Shown here piece after piece: positions 6,790 to 13,523 of a stretch of DNA of 14,745 nt; within the stretch, counting starts at the first letter, position 1; each line of letters starts with the position of its first letter. Under the pieces are notes generated by a model. That model was given only the letters and a program-made list of their open reading frames with translations. It ran no database searches and was not told where the DNA came from. The stretch lies in the NCBI GenBank assembly GCA_026419655.1, contig JANZZA010000475.1, positions 1 to 14,745 of the forward strand. The letters are read 5' to 3'. A program made the position numbers and the translations under genes. Origin of the DNA: Armatimonadota bacterium (lineage in GTDB: Bacteria > Armatimonadota > Zipacnadia > Zipacnadales > FEN-943).

Positions 6790-6820
6790 AGCCATCCGTT
6801 GCGGATGGCTTTATTGTTTG
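6790..6820 (+). terminator. Intrinsic terminator of the SAM riboswitch expression platform
   Basis: AGCCATCC (6790-6797), loop GTTGC, GGATGGCT (6803-6810), then TTATTGTTTG. The upstream arm CATCC (6793-6797) can instead pair with GGATG (6764-6768), which overlaps the 3' strand of P1. That gives the expected antiterminator/P1 exclusion. A palindrome ACCCACGTGGGT (6771-6782) lies between them. Confidence 0.8.
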
Positions 6821-6885
6821 TCGGCCAGGTCACGCTGGGCTCAGACTCGACCCACCCCGGTCATCAGGTCAGGAGAGTGATTCGT

Positions 6886-8049
6886 GTGGAGCTACGTGTC
6901 ACGCAAGCACATTACGAACCGATCGAGCAGCGGCCCATCGAGATAGTCGAGCGCAAGGGGCTGGGGCACCCCGACACCATCTGCGACAGCGTGGCCGAAG
7001 AACTGAGCCGTGAGCTGTGCTGCTACTACTTGAGCCAGTTTGGGCAAGTGCTTCACCACAACGTGGATAAGGCGCTGCTGGTGGGGGGCAGGACTGAGGT
7101 GGGCTTTGGCGGTGGCGTGATACTCGAGCCGATGCGACTGATACTGTCGGGCCGGGCAACCTCCCAGGTCGACTCGAAGTATGTGCCCGTCGGTGCGCTG
7201 GCAATCAAGGCTGCAAGGGAGTGGCTGAGGGCCAATCTCCCGGACCTGCCCGATGAGGGCGTCATTGTGGATTACCACATAAAGCCCGGGTCGGCGGAGC
7301 TCATAAACGTCGTCGAGGGCAATACCGAAGTACCCCTGGCGAATGACACATCTCTGGGAGTGTCCCACGCGCCCCTTTCGGAGACGGAGCGCCTGGTGCT
7401 GGAGGCCGAGCGAGTGGTCCGTGAGGTGGGGCGGGTAGGTGCCGACGTTAAGATCATGGCGCTGCGGCATGACCACCAGGTGGAGCTAACCATCGCGGCG
7501 GCTCTTGTGGCTTCCCGGACGCCGAATGTGGAAGCCTATGAGGCAGCGCGGGCTGAGATCGTCGAGCGCGTGTCGGCTCTGTCGGAGATTATCACGGGGC
7601 GACGGATAATTCCGTGCGTGAACTGCGCCGACCAGCCGGAGAAAGAGTCCTACTACCTGACCGTAACGGGCACAAGCGCCGAGCACGGCGATGACGGGCA
7701 GGTGGGGAGGGGGAATCGTATCAACGGTCTTATTACTCCCTTCCGGCCGATGAGCATGGAAGCCGTGGCCGGCAAGAACCCGGTCAGTCACATTGGCAAG
7801 ATTTATAACCGCATGGCGGAGATTATCGCCAACAGGATTGTGGAGCTTGTGCCGGGGGCTGAAGTGGCGTGCTATATGCTCTCCCAGATTGGCAAGCCCA
7901 TCAATGACCCGATGATAGTGCATATAGAAGTCGCTGGCGTGGAGGCCGGGGCCGTGTCTGGTACAGCGACAGAAGTGGTGGAAGAAGTGCTGTCTCGGTG
8001 GCGAGAGATACAGGAGGAGTTTGTGCGCGGAGGTTGCAGGGTAGCTTGA
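6886..8049 (+). CDS. metK: Methionine adenosyltransferase, archaeal type
   Basis: 387 residues. Makes S-adenosylmethionine from methionine and ATP. The sequence belongs to the archaeal-type family (AdoMet_Synthase), not the common bacterial MetK. Diagnostic segments are VERKGLGHPDTICDSVAEE at 21-39, HHNVDKALLVGG at 57-68, GTSAEHGDDGQVGRGNR at 262-278, NGLITPFRPMSMEA at 280-293 and AGKNPVSHIGKIYN at 295-308. The start is the GTG at 6886, 10 nt after AGGAG (6871-6875); the GTG at 6877 sits too close to that site. The archaeal family usually begins MELRVTQAHYEPIE-like, which fits. Expression is probably controlled by the SAM riboswitch and terminator at 6621-6820. The thioredoxin gene follows after 43 nt and is likely cotranscribed. 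Family assignment is firm; feedback control is inferred from the leader. Confidence 0.95.
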   Translation: MELRVTQAHYEPIEQRPIEIVERKGLGHPDTICDSVAEELSRELCCYYLSQFGQVLHHNVDKALLVGGRTEVGFGGGVILEPMRLILSGRATSQVDSKYVPVGALAIKAAREWLRANLPDLPDEGVIVDYHIKPGSAELINVVEGNTEVPLANDTSLGVSHAPLSETERLVLEAERVVREVGRVGADVKIMALRHDHQVELTIAAALVASRTPNVEAYEAARAEIVERVSALSEIITGRRIIPCVNCADQPEKESYYLTVTGTSAEHGDDGQVGRGNRINGLITPFRPMSMEAVAGKNPVSHIGKIYNRMAEIIANRIVELVPGAEVACYMLSQIGKPINDPMIVHIEVAGVEAGAVSGTATEVVEEVLSRWREIQEEFVRGGCRVA

Positions 8050-8092
8050 AAGCGGGTCACAGCGGGGAAGAAGCCAACTGGGGGAGATGAAA

Positions 8093-8584
8093 ATGAGCAG
8101 AGATGCTGTGGTAGTGCTGGGAGTGTTGCTGCTGTTGGTCGTGGGCTTGTGCTGTGGGCGGCAGCAGGCCGGTCCCACGGCACCGCCGAGTGTCCCGGCC
8201 CGGCCACCTGGACCGCAGGCAGGAGGCCCCAGCGTGCCCTCTGGTGAGGCAAGCGCGAAGGTGATGGAGCTGACTGATGCAGATTTCGCCAGCAAGATAC
8301 TGGCTGCCGACAAGCCTGCGATGGTGGACTTTTGGGCGGAGTGGTGCGGGCCGTGCCGGGAACAGGCGCCCATCGTCGAGGCCGTAGCTGCCAAGTACGC
8401 AGGCAAGATTATTGTCGGCAAGCTGAACGTGGATGAGCAGCCCGAGACCGCTAAGAAGTACAAGATAGACGCCATCCCGACGCTGGTCTTCTTTAAGGGC
8501 GGCAAGGAAGTAGGCCGCGTTGTCGGACTGACACGGGAAGGCGAGCTTTCAGGCAAGATAGAGAAGGCATTGCTTGGGAAATAA
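8093..8584 (+). CDS. Membrane-anchored thioredoxin-domain protein
   Basis: 163 residues. An N-terminal hydrophobic segment (about 5-21, VVVLGVLLLLVVGLCC) looks like a signal anchor. A Pro/Gly/Ala-rich linker of about 35 residues follows, then a complete thioredoxin domain from about 56. The domain has VDFWAEWCGPCREQAP (78-93) with the redox-active CxxC at 85-88, LNVDEQPE near 111-118 and the cis-proline at AIPTLVFF (Pro129). It should reduce or exchange disulfides outside the cytoplasmic membrane. Two cysteines at 20-21 end the hydrophobic segment, but LVVGLCC does not fit a standard lipobox, so lipidation is uncertain. The ATG at 8093 is preferred because GGGGAG (8081-8086) lies 6 nt before it; the ATG at 8087 directly abuts that site. 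It is probably in the metK transcription unit. Confidence 0.9.
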   Translation: MSRDAVVVLGVLLLLVVGLCCGRQQAGPTAPPSVPARPPGPQAGGPSVPSGEASAKVMELTDADFASKILAADKPAMVDFWAEWCGPCREQAPIVEAVAAKYAGKIIVGKLNVDEQPETAKKYKIDAIPTLVFFKGGKEVGRVVGLTREGELSGKIEKALLGK

Positions 8585-8843
8585 TCAGGCGCGGCCCTTT
8601 CTGTTTTGACTACCTCGGAGCCGTAGTGCAGGCCGGCGCGGGGTTCACAAGAGCGTGGAAAGGGTTTCCTCCGAGAAGTCCTTTCAAAAGAGGCTGCCGC
8701 CGACCCTCTCGCAAAGCCTTTTCACGGTGCTTTCGCTAATGACACCGGAAGGCTTTGGCCTTCGTGCTCGACGTTACGGCCAATCCCCACGGCTTTCGCT
8801 TGTTGCTTCCGCCACGCACGCCGCCTGCAGCCACCGCCGGGTG

Positions 8844-9932
8844 TCAAAACGCTTCGGCTTCAACCGCGCGGCGGAAGATGGCCTCAACCATCGCCAGGTC
8901 GCCGACGGAGTCCGCGCCCGAGGAGAGGGGTTGGCAGCCAGCGCGCACGCAGTCCACGAAGTGCTGGGCCTGGCGGCGGAAGCTCCAGTCCCAGTCGCCC
9001 ATCGGCTGGGAAAGCTCCATCATGTGGCCGCCGCGGTAGATGCGGACGTGGGCCGCGCCCTGCATGAGAAGGGGCGGGGGCGTGAGAATCTCCATCCAGC
9101 CGCCCTCGAAGTGGAATTCCATGCCCTCCTCAAAGCCGTAGGCAGATGTAGTACCGCCGACCTCGAAGGTGATGAGCGCATCGCCATAACGCAAGTTGGC
9201 AACTTTGGTGCGGTGGCGCAGGTCGGCCCAGGTGACTTCGTAGTCGTCGCCCATAAAATAGCGCAGCAGGTTGACGTTGTGGCTGTGCACGTGGTTGAAG
9301 GCGTAGAAGAGACTCTCAAACCCAAGGACGCCACGCCCGAGCTCTTCCGGGAGCCAGTCGGGGCCAAGGTCAGCGACAGGCTTGGTGGCCTGAGGCTCGT
9401 CGGTGCGCAGGATGGGGACGATAAGATGCTGATTGGCGGTCCAGTTGCCGCCGAGAAGGCACCACACGCGGCCGCAGATAAGGGCACCCATCTCGCCGGT
9501 AGCCACGGTTTCATCCCAGAATCGCTTTGCCCGCTCGACGCCTGTGTCGTAGCGCTTCATAAAGCCCATCATCAGAATCCGGCCCGCGGCATCGGCGGCA
9601 TCGGCCATGCGCTGGGCCTGCCGGAGCGAGAGGGCCATTGGCTTTTCGGCGAAGACATGCTTGCCGGCCTCCAGGAGGCCGCAGACCACGTCCGGGTTGA
9701 ACTCTGGCGGCAGGGAGACGACAGCAGCGTCTATTTCCGGGTCGGCAGCCACCTCTTGCCACGAATCATACTCTTGAGGGATGGAGAAACGGCTTGCGAC
9801 AGCCTCACGCAGTTTGCTTCTTCCACTGGCCAGGCCTATCACCCGGGCTCCTTGGGCTAGCTGGAAGCAGTGTATGTGGGCGGCCTGGGACATGAAACCA
9901 GCGCCTATTATGGCAATGCGCAGATCTTCCAT
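8844..9932 (-). CDS. Gfo/Idh/MocA-family oxidoreductase
   Basis: 362 residues. The NAD(P)-binding start is IAIIGAGFMSQAAHIHCF at 6-23, where the third glycine of GxGxxG is Ser15. SLPPEFN at 73-79 and AGKHVFAEKPMALS at 89-102, with Glu96-Lys97-Pro98, are canonical. GFMKRYDTGVERAKRF near 117-132 is the usual segment after the lysine loop. NHVHSHNVNLLRYFMGD near 213-229 occupies the place of the catalytic His helix but has an unusual His-rich form. This gene is the most divergent of the three oxidoreductases in the window. The ATG at 9932 is preceded by GGAGGAGAA with good spacing. It is divergent from the aldolase at 10064, across 131 bp, so the two may share regulation and a pathway. The substrate is unknown. 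The 3' end faces the thioredoxin gene; a hairpin GAAGGC-TTTG-GCCTTC (8748-8763) lies between them. Confidence 0.88.
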   Translation of the reverse strand: MEDLRIAIIGAGFMSQAAHIHCFQLAQGARVIGLASGRSKLREAVASRFSIPQEYDSWQEVAADPEIDAAVVSLPPEFNPDVVCGLLEAGKHVFAEKPMALSLRQAQRMADAADAAGRILMMGFMKRYDTGVERAKRFWDETVATGEMGALICGRVWCLLGGNWTANQHLIVPILRTDEPQATKPVADLGPDWLPEELGRGVLGFESLFYAFNHVHSHNVNLLRYFMGDDYEVTWADLRHRTKVANLRYGDALITFEVGGTTSAYGFEEGMEFHFEGGWMEILTPPPLLMQGAAHVRIYRGGHMMELSQPMGDWDWSFRRQAQHFVDCVRAGCQPLSSGADSVGDLAMVEAIFRRAVEAEAF

Positions 9933-9989
9933 CTTTCTTCTCCTCCCTCGGTGCTGGTCGCAGCGGACAGCCTCGCACGGCGACAGGCC

Positions 9990-10018
9990 TTGTCGTCTTC
10001 GCCCAAGGGTGGTAGTCT
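9990..10018 (+). promoter_or_regulatory. Possible promoter of the aldolase gene
   Basis: TTGTCG at 9990-9995, a 17-nt spacer and TAGTCT at 10013-10018. It resembles the TTGACG-N17-TARACT promoters of metK and rpoZ but is weaker. Transcription would start near 10025. Confidence 0.4.
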
Positions 10019-10063
10019 CCTTCTCGGCCGCGGTTTTCAGGAGCTACAAGGGAGGAACGCACG

Positions 10064-10957
10064 ATGGAAGCGAGGCTAAGGGGCATAGTCACGGCGCTTG
10101 CCACGCCACTAAACCGGAACGGCAGCGTGGACGCGGGTGCACTGCGGGCGCTTATAGACTACGTGGTTGAGGGCGGGACTATAGGGATATTCGCGCTCTC
10201 ATCAACCGGGGAAGGCCCGCTGCTGACTGATGAGGACCGCCAGCGAGTGATTGATGAAGCCGTGGCGGCAGCGGGTGGGAGGATAGCGGTGCTGGTGAAT
10301 GTCTCGGACACAAGCACACCACGGGCGTTGCGATGGGTTGAGCGGGCTGCGCAAGCTGGCGCGGACTACGTGATGGCAACGCTGCCTTTTTATGCGTGGC
10401 ATGCAGGACAGCAGATTTTGGATTTCTACCTGGCTTTAGCCGACGCCTCTCCGCTGCCAGTACTGATATATAACTTGCCGGAGTACACCAACGTCAACGT
10501 AGATGCAGCCGCGACCGAGAGGCTCGCAGAGCATCCAAACATTGTTGGGGTGAAGGACAGCTCAGCAGATTGGGCGCATTTCCAGGCCGTGCTGACGGTG
10601 AAGACACTGCGGCCGGATTTTGTGGTCCTGAACGGCGATGAACGGGCCCTGGCAAGCAGCGTGCTTATGGGAGCGGACGGGGGACTCCTCGGGATAGCGA
10701 ACATCGCGCCGCGGCTGTGTGTAGAGTGCTTCGAGGCGGCAGCGCGAGGCGACGTGGCTGAGGCCCGGCGCCTGCAGACGGAGCTTACGGATCTCTGCAG
10801 GATATACACCACCGCCGATTCAGGGCACGCAGGTGTGAAAGTGGCGTTGAAGCTGATAGGGATAGGGCAGGAGTGGGTGACGCCGCCGCTGCGGCCTGCC
10901 AGCGAGGCAGAGCAAGTCGAGGTTGAAAAAATCCTCAGGCGGCACGGACTGCTGTAG
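10064..10957 (+). CDS. Dihydrodipicolinate synthase / N-acetylneuraminate lyase family aldolase
   Basis: 297 residues, the normal size of this (beta/alpha)8 class I aldolase family. The Schiff-base lysine is Lys164 in GVKDSS (162-167), and the catalytic tyrosine is Tyr136 in LIYNLP (134-139). The carboxylate-binding loop reads SSTGEGPLLT at 46-55. In true DapA it is GTTGE[SAT], and in sialic acid lyases GSTGE. The Ser46-Ser47 and Gly51 changes argue against a housekeeping DapA and for a sugar-acid or 2-keto-acid aldolase or dehydratase. VVLNGDERAL and GADGGLLGIANIAP (187-216) fit the family C-terminal half. The ATG at 10064 has GGGAGG (10050-10055) before it. It is divergent from a Gfo/Idh/MocA oxidoreductase, which supports a sugar catabolic role. 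The exact reaction cannot be assigned. Confidence 0.88.
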   Translation: MEARLRGIVTALATPLNRNGSVDAGALRALIDYVVEGGTIGIFALSSTGEGPLLTDEDRQRVIDEAVAAAGGRIAVLVNVSDTSTPRALRWVERAAQAGADYVMATLPFYAWHAGQQILDFYLALADASPLPVLIYNLPEYTNVNVDAAATERLAEHPNIVGVKDSSADWAHFQAVLTVKTLRPDFVVLNGDERALASSVLMGADGGLLGIANIAPRLCVECFEAAARGDVAEARRLQTELTDLCRIYTTADSGHAGVKVALKLIGIGQEWVTPPLRPASEAEQVEVEKILRRHGLL

Positions 10958-11046
10958 GATAGCGCACGGACCGGTCTCCACACTGGAACCTGCGCGTTTT
11001 TGCCAGAGTCATAAACCGCGGCATCAAGCGAGGTTGGACCTGTGGG

Positions 11047-11076
11047 TTGCCCGGTTTTTGGGGTAGTTGGTAGAAT
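11047..11076 (+). promoter_or_regulatory. Promoter of the lipoprotein gene
   Basis: TTGCCC at 11047-11052, an 18-nt spacer and TAGAAT at 11071-11076, followed by a short leader with AGGAGG at 11093-11098 before the GTG at 11106. Confidence 0.5.
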
Positions 11077-11105
11077 GCCGTCGTGACTGTACAGGAGGTC
11101 GTCGC

Positions 11106-11459
11106 GTGAAGCACATCGCTGCAGTCGCAATCCTGGCGGTTTTGGTTGTGGTGTGGTTGTCTGGCTGTGGGGGAGGAGCCGTGGGCCTTGTGGGGGGCGA
11201 TGGTGAAGACAACTGGGCACCGGGCGACGGCAGTAATAACTACGGCGGGACAGTGCCTGGGGACGGAACGGGTACGGGCGGCGGGACAACGCCACCTTCA
11301 CCACCTTTCGGCGGGGGTGGTGGTGATGGGACCATTCCGCAGCCGCCCGGTGACGGTGGGTCCTCTGGAGGCGGTAGTGGGTTTCCGCCGGGCGGAGGTA
11401 GCGGCACGGGTGGCGGAGACACAGGTGATTTGCAGCCTCCAGCTCCGCCGAATTTGTGA
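11106..11459 (+). CDS. Small Gly/Pro-rich lipoprotein of unknown function
   Basis: 117 residues from the GTG at 11106, which has AGGAGG ending 7 nt upstream. The signal peptide is clear: a basic start (MKH), a hydrophobic core of about 14 residues, and the lipobox LSGC with Cys21 as the predicted lipidated residue. The mature part (about 97 residues) is low complexity: Gly runs alternating with Asp, Ser, Thr and PP pairs, ending QPPAPPNL. No domain is recognisable and no cysteine remains after the lipobox. It would be exported and anchored to a membrane by its lipid, with an extended disordered tail. The codon pattern is consistent with the neighbours. A promoter (11047-11076) and a separate promoter for rpoZ downstream suggest it is transcribed alone. 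The existence of the gene is well supported; its function is unknown. Confidence 0.8.
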   Translation: MKHIAAVAILAVLVVVWLSGCGGGAVGLVGGDGEDNWAPGDGSNNYGGTVPGDGTGTGGGTTPPSPPFGGGGGDGTIPQPPGDGGSSGGGSGFPPGGGSGTGGGDTGDLQPPAPPNL

Positions 11460-11495
11460 GAAGGCTGGAGAAGAACCGCAGGCATCACGGCCCCT

Positions 11496-11524
11496 TTGAC
11501 GGAAGGCGGGTCGGTTGTTAGACT
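11496..11524 (+). promoter_or_regulatory. Promoter of rpoZ-dnaJ
   Basis: TTGACG at 11496-11501, a 17-nt spacer and TAGACT at 11519-11524. This is almost the same as the metK promoter. Transcription from about 11531 would give a leader of about 78 nt before rpoZ. Confidence 0.65.
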
Positions 11525-11608
11525 CTGACGAGCGACCAGGCGAAGGCAGCCGTGGTCGCCGTTTTGCCTTTGCCCGCGGGCCATATAGGAGCCTGGGAGT
11601 GGTGTCAG

Positions 11609-11839
11609 GTGCGTCTACTACCGGTGGAAATCCTGGAAAAGCTTTACGGTTCGCGCTACTCCATGGTGGTGGTGGCGGCCAAGCGGGCTATGCGCATCCG
11701 GGAAGGGTCGGAGCCACTTGTGGAGACGGACGCGCGCAATCCGTTAACGATAGCACTGCTGGAGCTGGCATCGGGCAAGATTCACCCCGAGAGACCCTCG
11801 GAGGAGACAGCGGGGGCGAACAAAGACACGGAGGAGTAA
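11609..11839 (+). CDS. rpoZ: DNA-directed RNA polymerase omega subunit
   Basis: 76 residues from the GTG at 11609. Omega helps assemble and stabilise RNA polymerase by chaperoning beta-prime. The conserved block RYSMVVVAAKRAMRI at 16-30 (normally RYxLVxxAAKRARQL) and NPLTIALLELASGKI at 44-58 (normally KPVTIALEEIAxGKI) identify it. The acidic tail (ERPSEETAGANKDTEE) is typical. The start is chosen by alignment and by GGGAG at 11595-11599; an upstream frame from 11552 would add 19 residues lacking family sequence. In many bacteria rpoZ follows gmk; here it is preceded by a lipoprotein gene and followed by dnaJ 64 bp downstream, so rpoZ-dnaJ probably forms one transcription unit. Confidence 0.92.
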   Translation: MRLLPVEILEKLYGSRYSMVVVAAKRAMRIREGSEPLVETDARNPLTIALLELASGKIHPERPSEETAGANKDTEE

Positions 11840-11902
11840 TAAATTCGCAGCCAGCAGAGAACCCAAGGTGGAGGGTGAGCGTCGTCGGGAGGGCTGGGTT
11901 CG

Positions 11903-12982
11903 ATGAGAGAACGCCCCGATTACTACGCCATCCTCGGCGTAGAGCCGGATGCAAGTCCAGAGGAGATTCGGCGAGCATACCGCCGCCTGGCTCGCCAGTA
12001 TCACCCCGACGTCAATAACGGCGACCCCGAAGCCGAGGAGCGATTCAAGGCAATTTCGCAAGCCTACCATGTCCTCTCTGATCCTCAGCGGCGTGCCGCC
12101 TATGACCGGGGCATACTGAGTGATGATGGCGATTTCGGGGCGGCGAGCGAGACTGTATTTGGCGATTTATTCGACCTGGTTGACGCGGTGTTTGGCGGGG
12201 GCTTCGGGGGGCCACGGACTCGCGCACGAAGGCACAGTTCCGTCCGCGGTCAGGACCTGCAAGCCGAAGTGGAGGTCTCCCTCAGGGAAGTTCTCACGGG
12301 GGCCCGGCGGCAAGTGACCTATCAGAGGGTTACGCCGTGCGCTGAGTGCGGAGGCAGCGGTGCAGCACCGGGTACCTCGCGGCAGGTTTGCAAGACTTGT
12401 GGGGGAGCTGGGCGCGTGCGGTACGTGCAGACAAGCCTCTTCGGCCAGATAAGTACGGTCACCACTTGCCCGGACTGCGGTGGGCGGGGGGACGTGCTGC
12501 GAAACCCGTGCGCGGCCTGCGGCGGACGTGGAGCTGCACCAGAAGAGCAGCGAGTCGAGGTAGATATACCGCCTGGCATTGAGGACGGCGCGGTGCTGCA
12601 AGTTCCCGGGTACGGGGATTTCCCCCTTGAGCCGGGCGGGCAGCCCGGAGATTTGCTGTTGACTGTCCGAGTGGCTTCCGACCCAAGGTTCCAGCGGCGG
12701 GGTCCGGACCTGTTCACTGAGGTCTGGGTCAACGCGGCAGAGGCAGCGCTGGGTAAAAGAGTCACAATAGATGGCGTAGATGGACCGGTGGACGTAGTTA
12801 TAAAGCCGGGCGTGCAGCCGGGAGAGGAGATTGTCGTGCGGAACAAGGGGCTCGCGGGACGCGGCGGCCGACGTGGCGACCTGCACGTCGTGGTGCGTGT
12901 CTTTGTGCCCGCAGCGCAGGGGCGCAAGGAGCAGCACCTTCTTTCGGAACTGGAGAAACTCTGGGCAGACCGCAGGCCGTAG
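11903..12982 (+). CDS. dnaJ: Chaperone protein DnaJ (type I Hsp40)
   Basis: 359 residues. DnaJ delivers unfolded clients to DnaK and stimulates its ATPase. The J domain spans about 5-70 (DYYAILGV, HPD at 34-36, FKAISQAYHVLSDPQRRAAYD). A short G/F stretch (VFGGGFGGPRTR) lies near 96-107. The zinc domain has all four CxxCxGxG motifs: CAECGGSG (146), CKTCGGAG (163), CPDCGGRG (189) and CAACGGRG (203). The C-terminal client-binding domains follow (RVEVDIPPGIEDG, GDLLLTVRV, GDLHVVVRV). The ATG at 11903 has GGGAGGG (11887-11893) before it. The usual partners grpE, dnaK and hrcA are not adjacent; upstream is rpoZ. prmA follows after a 541-bp gap, and dnaJ-prmA order is common in Gram-positive bacteria. 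No HrcA/CIRCE operator is visible upstream. Confidence 0.97.
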   Translation: MRERPDYYAILGVEPDASPEEIRRAYRRLARQYHPDVNNGDPEAEERFKAISQAYHVLSDPQRRAAYDRGILSDDGDFGAASETVFGDLFDLVDAVFGGGFGGPRTRARRHSSVRGQDLQAEVEVSLREVLTGARRQVTYQRVTPCAECGGSGAAPGTSRQVCKTCGGAGRVRYVQTSLFGQISTVTTCPDCGGRGDVLRNPCAACGGRGAAPEEQRVEVDIPPGIEDGAVLQVPGYGDFPLEPGGQPGDLLLTVRVASDPRFQRRGPDLFTEVWVNAAEAALGKRVTIDGVDGPVDVVIKPGVQPGEEIVVRNKGLAGRGGRRGDLHVVVRVFVPAAQGRKEQHLLSELEKLWADRRP

Positions 12983-13076
12983 AGGGGAGGGTGCACAGGC
13001 GCGAGGAAGGCACCGTGGCGCGGGCAGGAGGGCAGAGTTGGGGAACAGGTGCAGGTAAGGGGCCCCTTCGAGAGTG

Positions 13077-13125
13077 ATTGTTGCAAAACCATCATTTGAC
13101 GGCTGAGTCGCGCCCGTGCAACAAT
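13077..13125 (+). repeat. Foldback repeat element, copy B (short)
   Basis: Perfect 9-bp inverted repeat: ATTGTTGCA at 13077-13085 and TGCAACAAT at 13117-13125. The arm TGTTGCAAAA starts at 13079 and the core TGAGTCGCGCCCGTG at 13104, 25 nt later. The core differs from copy A (2482-2496) at only two of 15 positions. Similarity to copy A continues to GGTGCAAAT near 13132-13140. Confidence 0.65.
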
Positions 13126-13353
13126 ACTTGTGGGTGCAAATGCATACCGCAGACGCATTATAGGGAGGGCGAGCTAGCCACGGCGAGGGGCGCGGGATCG
13201 GGAAACTTGCCGGAGCCTGTCCAGTGGGTGGGCTGGCGGCAGCAAAGAGATGCCCGACCCTCGCGTGACCACAAAGGTCACTTGCCGGCCCTTCGGGGAT
13301 GCGGCCAATACCAGTGTGCAGCCGCCCTCCCACATCATCTGCCAGGGGGCCGT

Positions 13354-13385
13354 GGGCGGCCAAGGTAACCTAACTTTGGCCGCCC
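13354..13385. repeat. Strong GC-rich hairpin upstream of prmA
   Basis: GGGCGGCCAA (13354-13363) and TTGGCCGCCC (13376-13385) form a perfect 10-bp stem. The 12-nt loop itself contains the palindrome GGTAACC. No T tract follows on either strand. Confidence 0.55.
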
Positions 13386-13523
13386 CGGCCAGTTACAAGC
13401 CTGGGGGACCGTACTTGGGCCGCTGCCCTTGACACTCCGACCCGGACGGGTCTCTCTGGCAATTGGTGTCGGCATCATTGCCCATGGCCGCGAGGCTTTG
13501 CCCCTGCTGGGCCACACGTTTCA

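Larger units (their letters stand above)
12983..13523. other. 541-bp intergenic region between dnaJ and prmA, with several hairpins
   Basis: The region contains the repeat copy at 13077-13125 and a chain of inverted repeats: GTGACC-ACAAA-GGTCAC (13265-13281), GGGCGGCCAA...TTGGCCGCCC (13354-13385) and GACCCG-GA-CGGGTC (13438-13451). A perfect TTGACA is at 13429-13434, but no -10 box follows at the right distance. A 60-codon plus frame (13250-13432) runs through the hairpins and lacks a ribosome site. A structured RNA is possible, but I could not match SRP RNA, RNase P RNA, tmRNA or a known riboswitch. Confidence 0.5.

Noticed and set aside
7486..8556. 356-codon minus-strand open frame
   Set aside because: Antisense to metK and the thioredoxin gene, with no family resemblance.
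8655..9860. 401-codon plus-strand open frame
   Set aside because: Antisense to the oxidoreductase at 8844-9932, which has canonical motifs and a good ribosome site.
11840..11902. HrcA/CIRCE heat-shock operator before dnaJ
   Set aside because: No TTAGCACTC-N9-GAGTGCTAA inverted repeat is present.
12167..13363. 398-codon minus-strand open frame
   Set aside because: Antisense to dnaJ; Cys/Pro/Arg-rich shadow translation.
13250..13432. Possible 60-residue small protein
   Set aside because: No ribosome site, no family resemblance, and it runs through a strong hairpin; more likely structured non-coding DNA.
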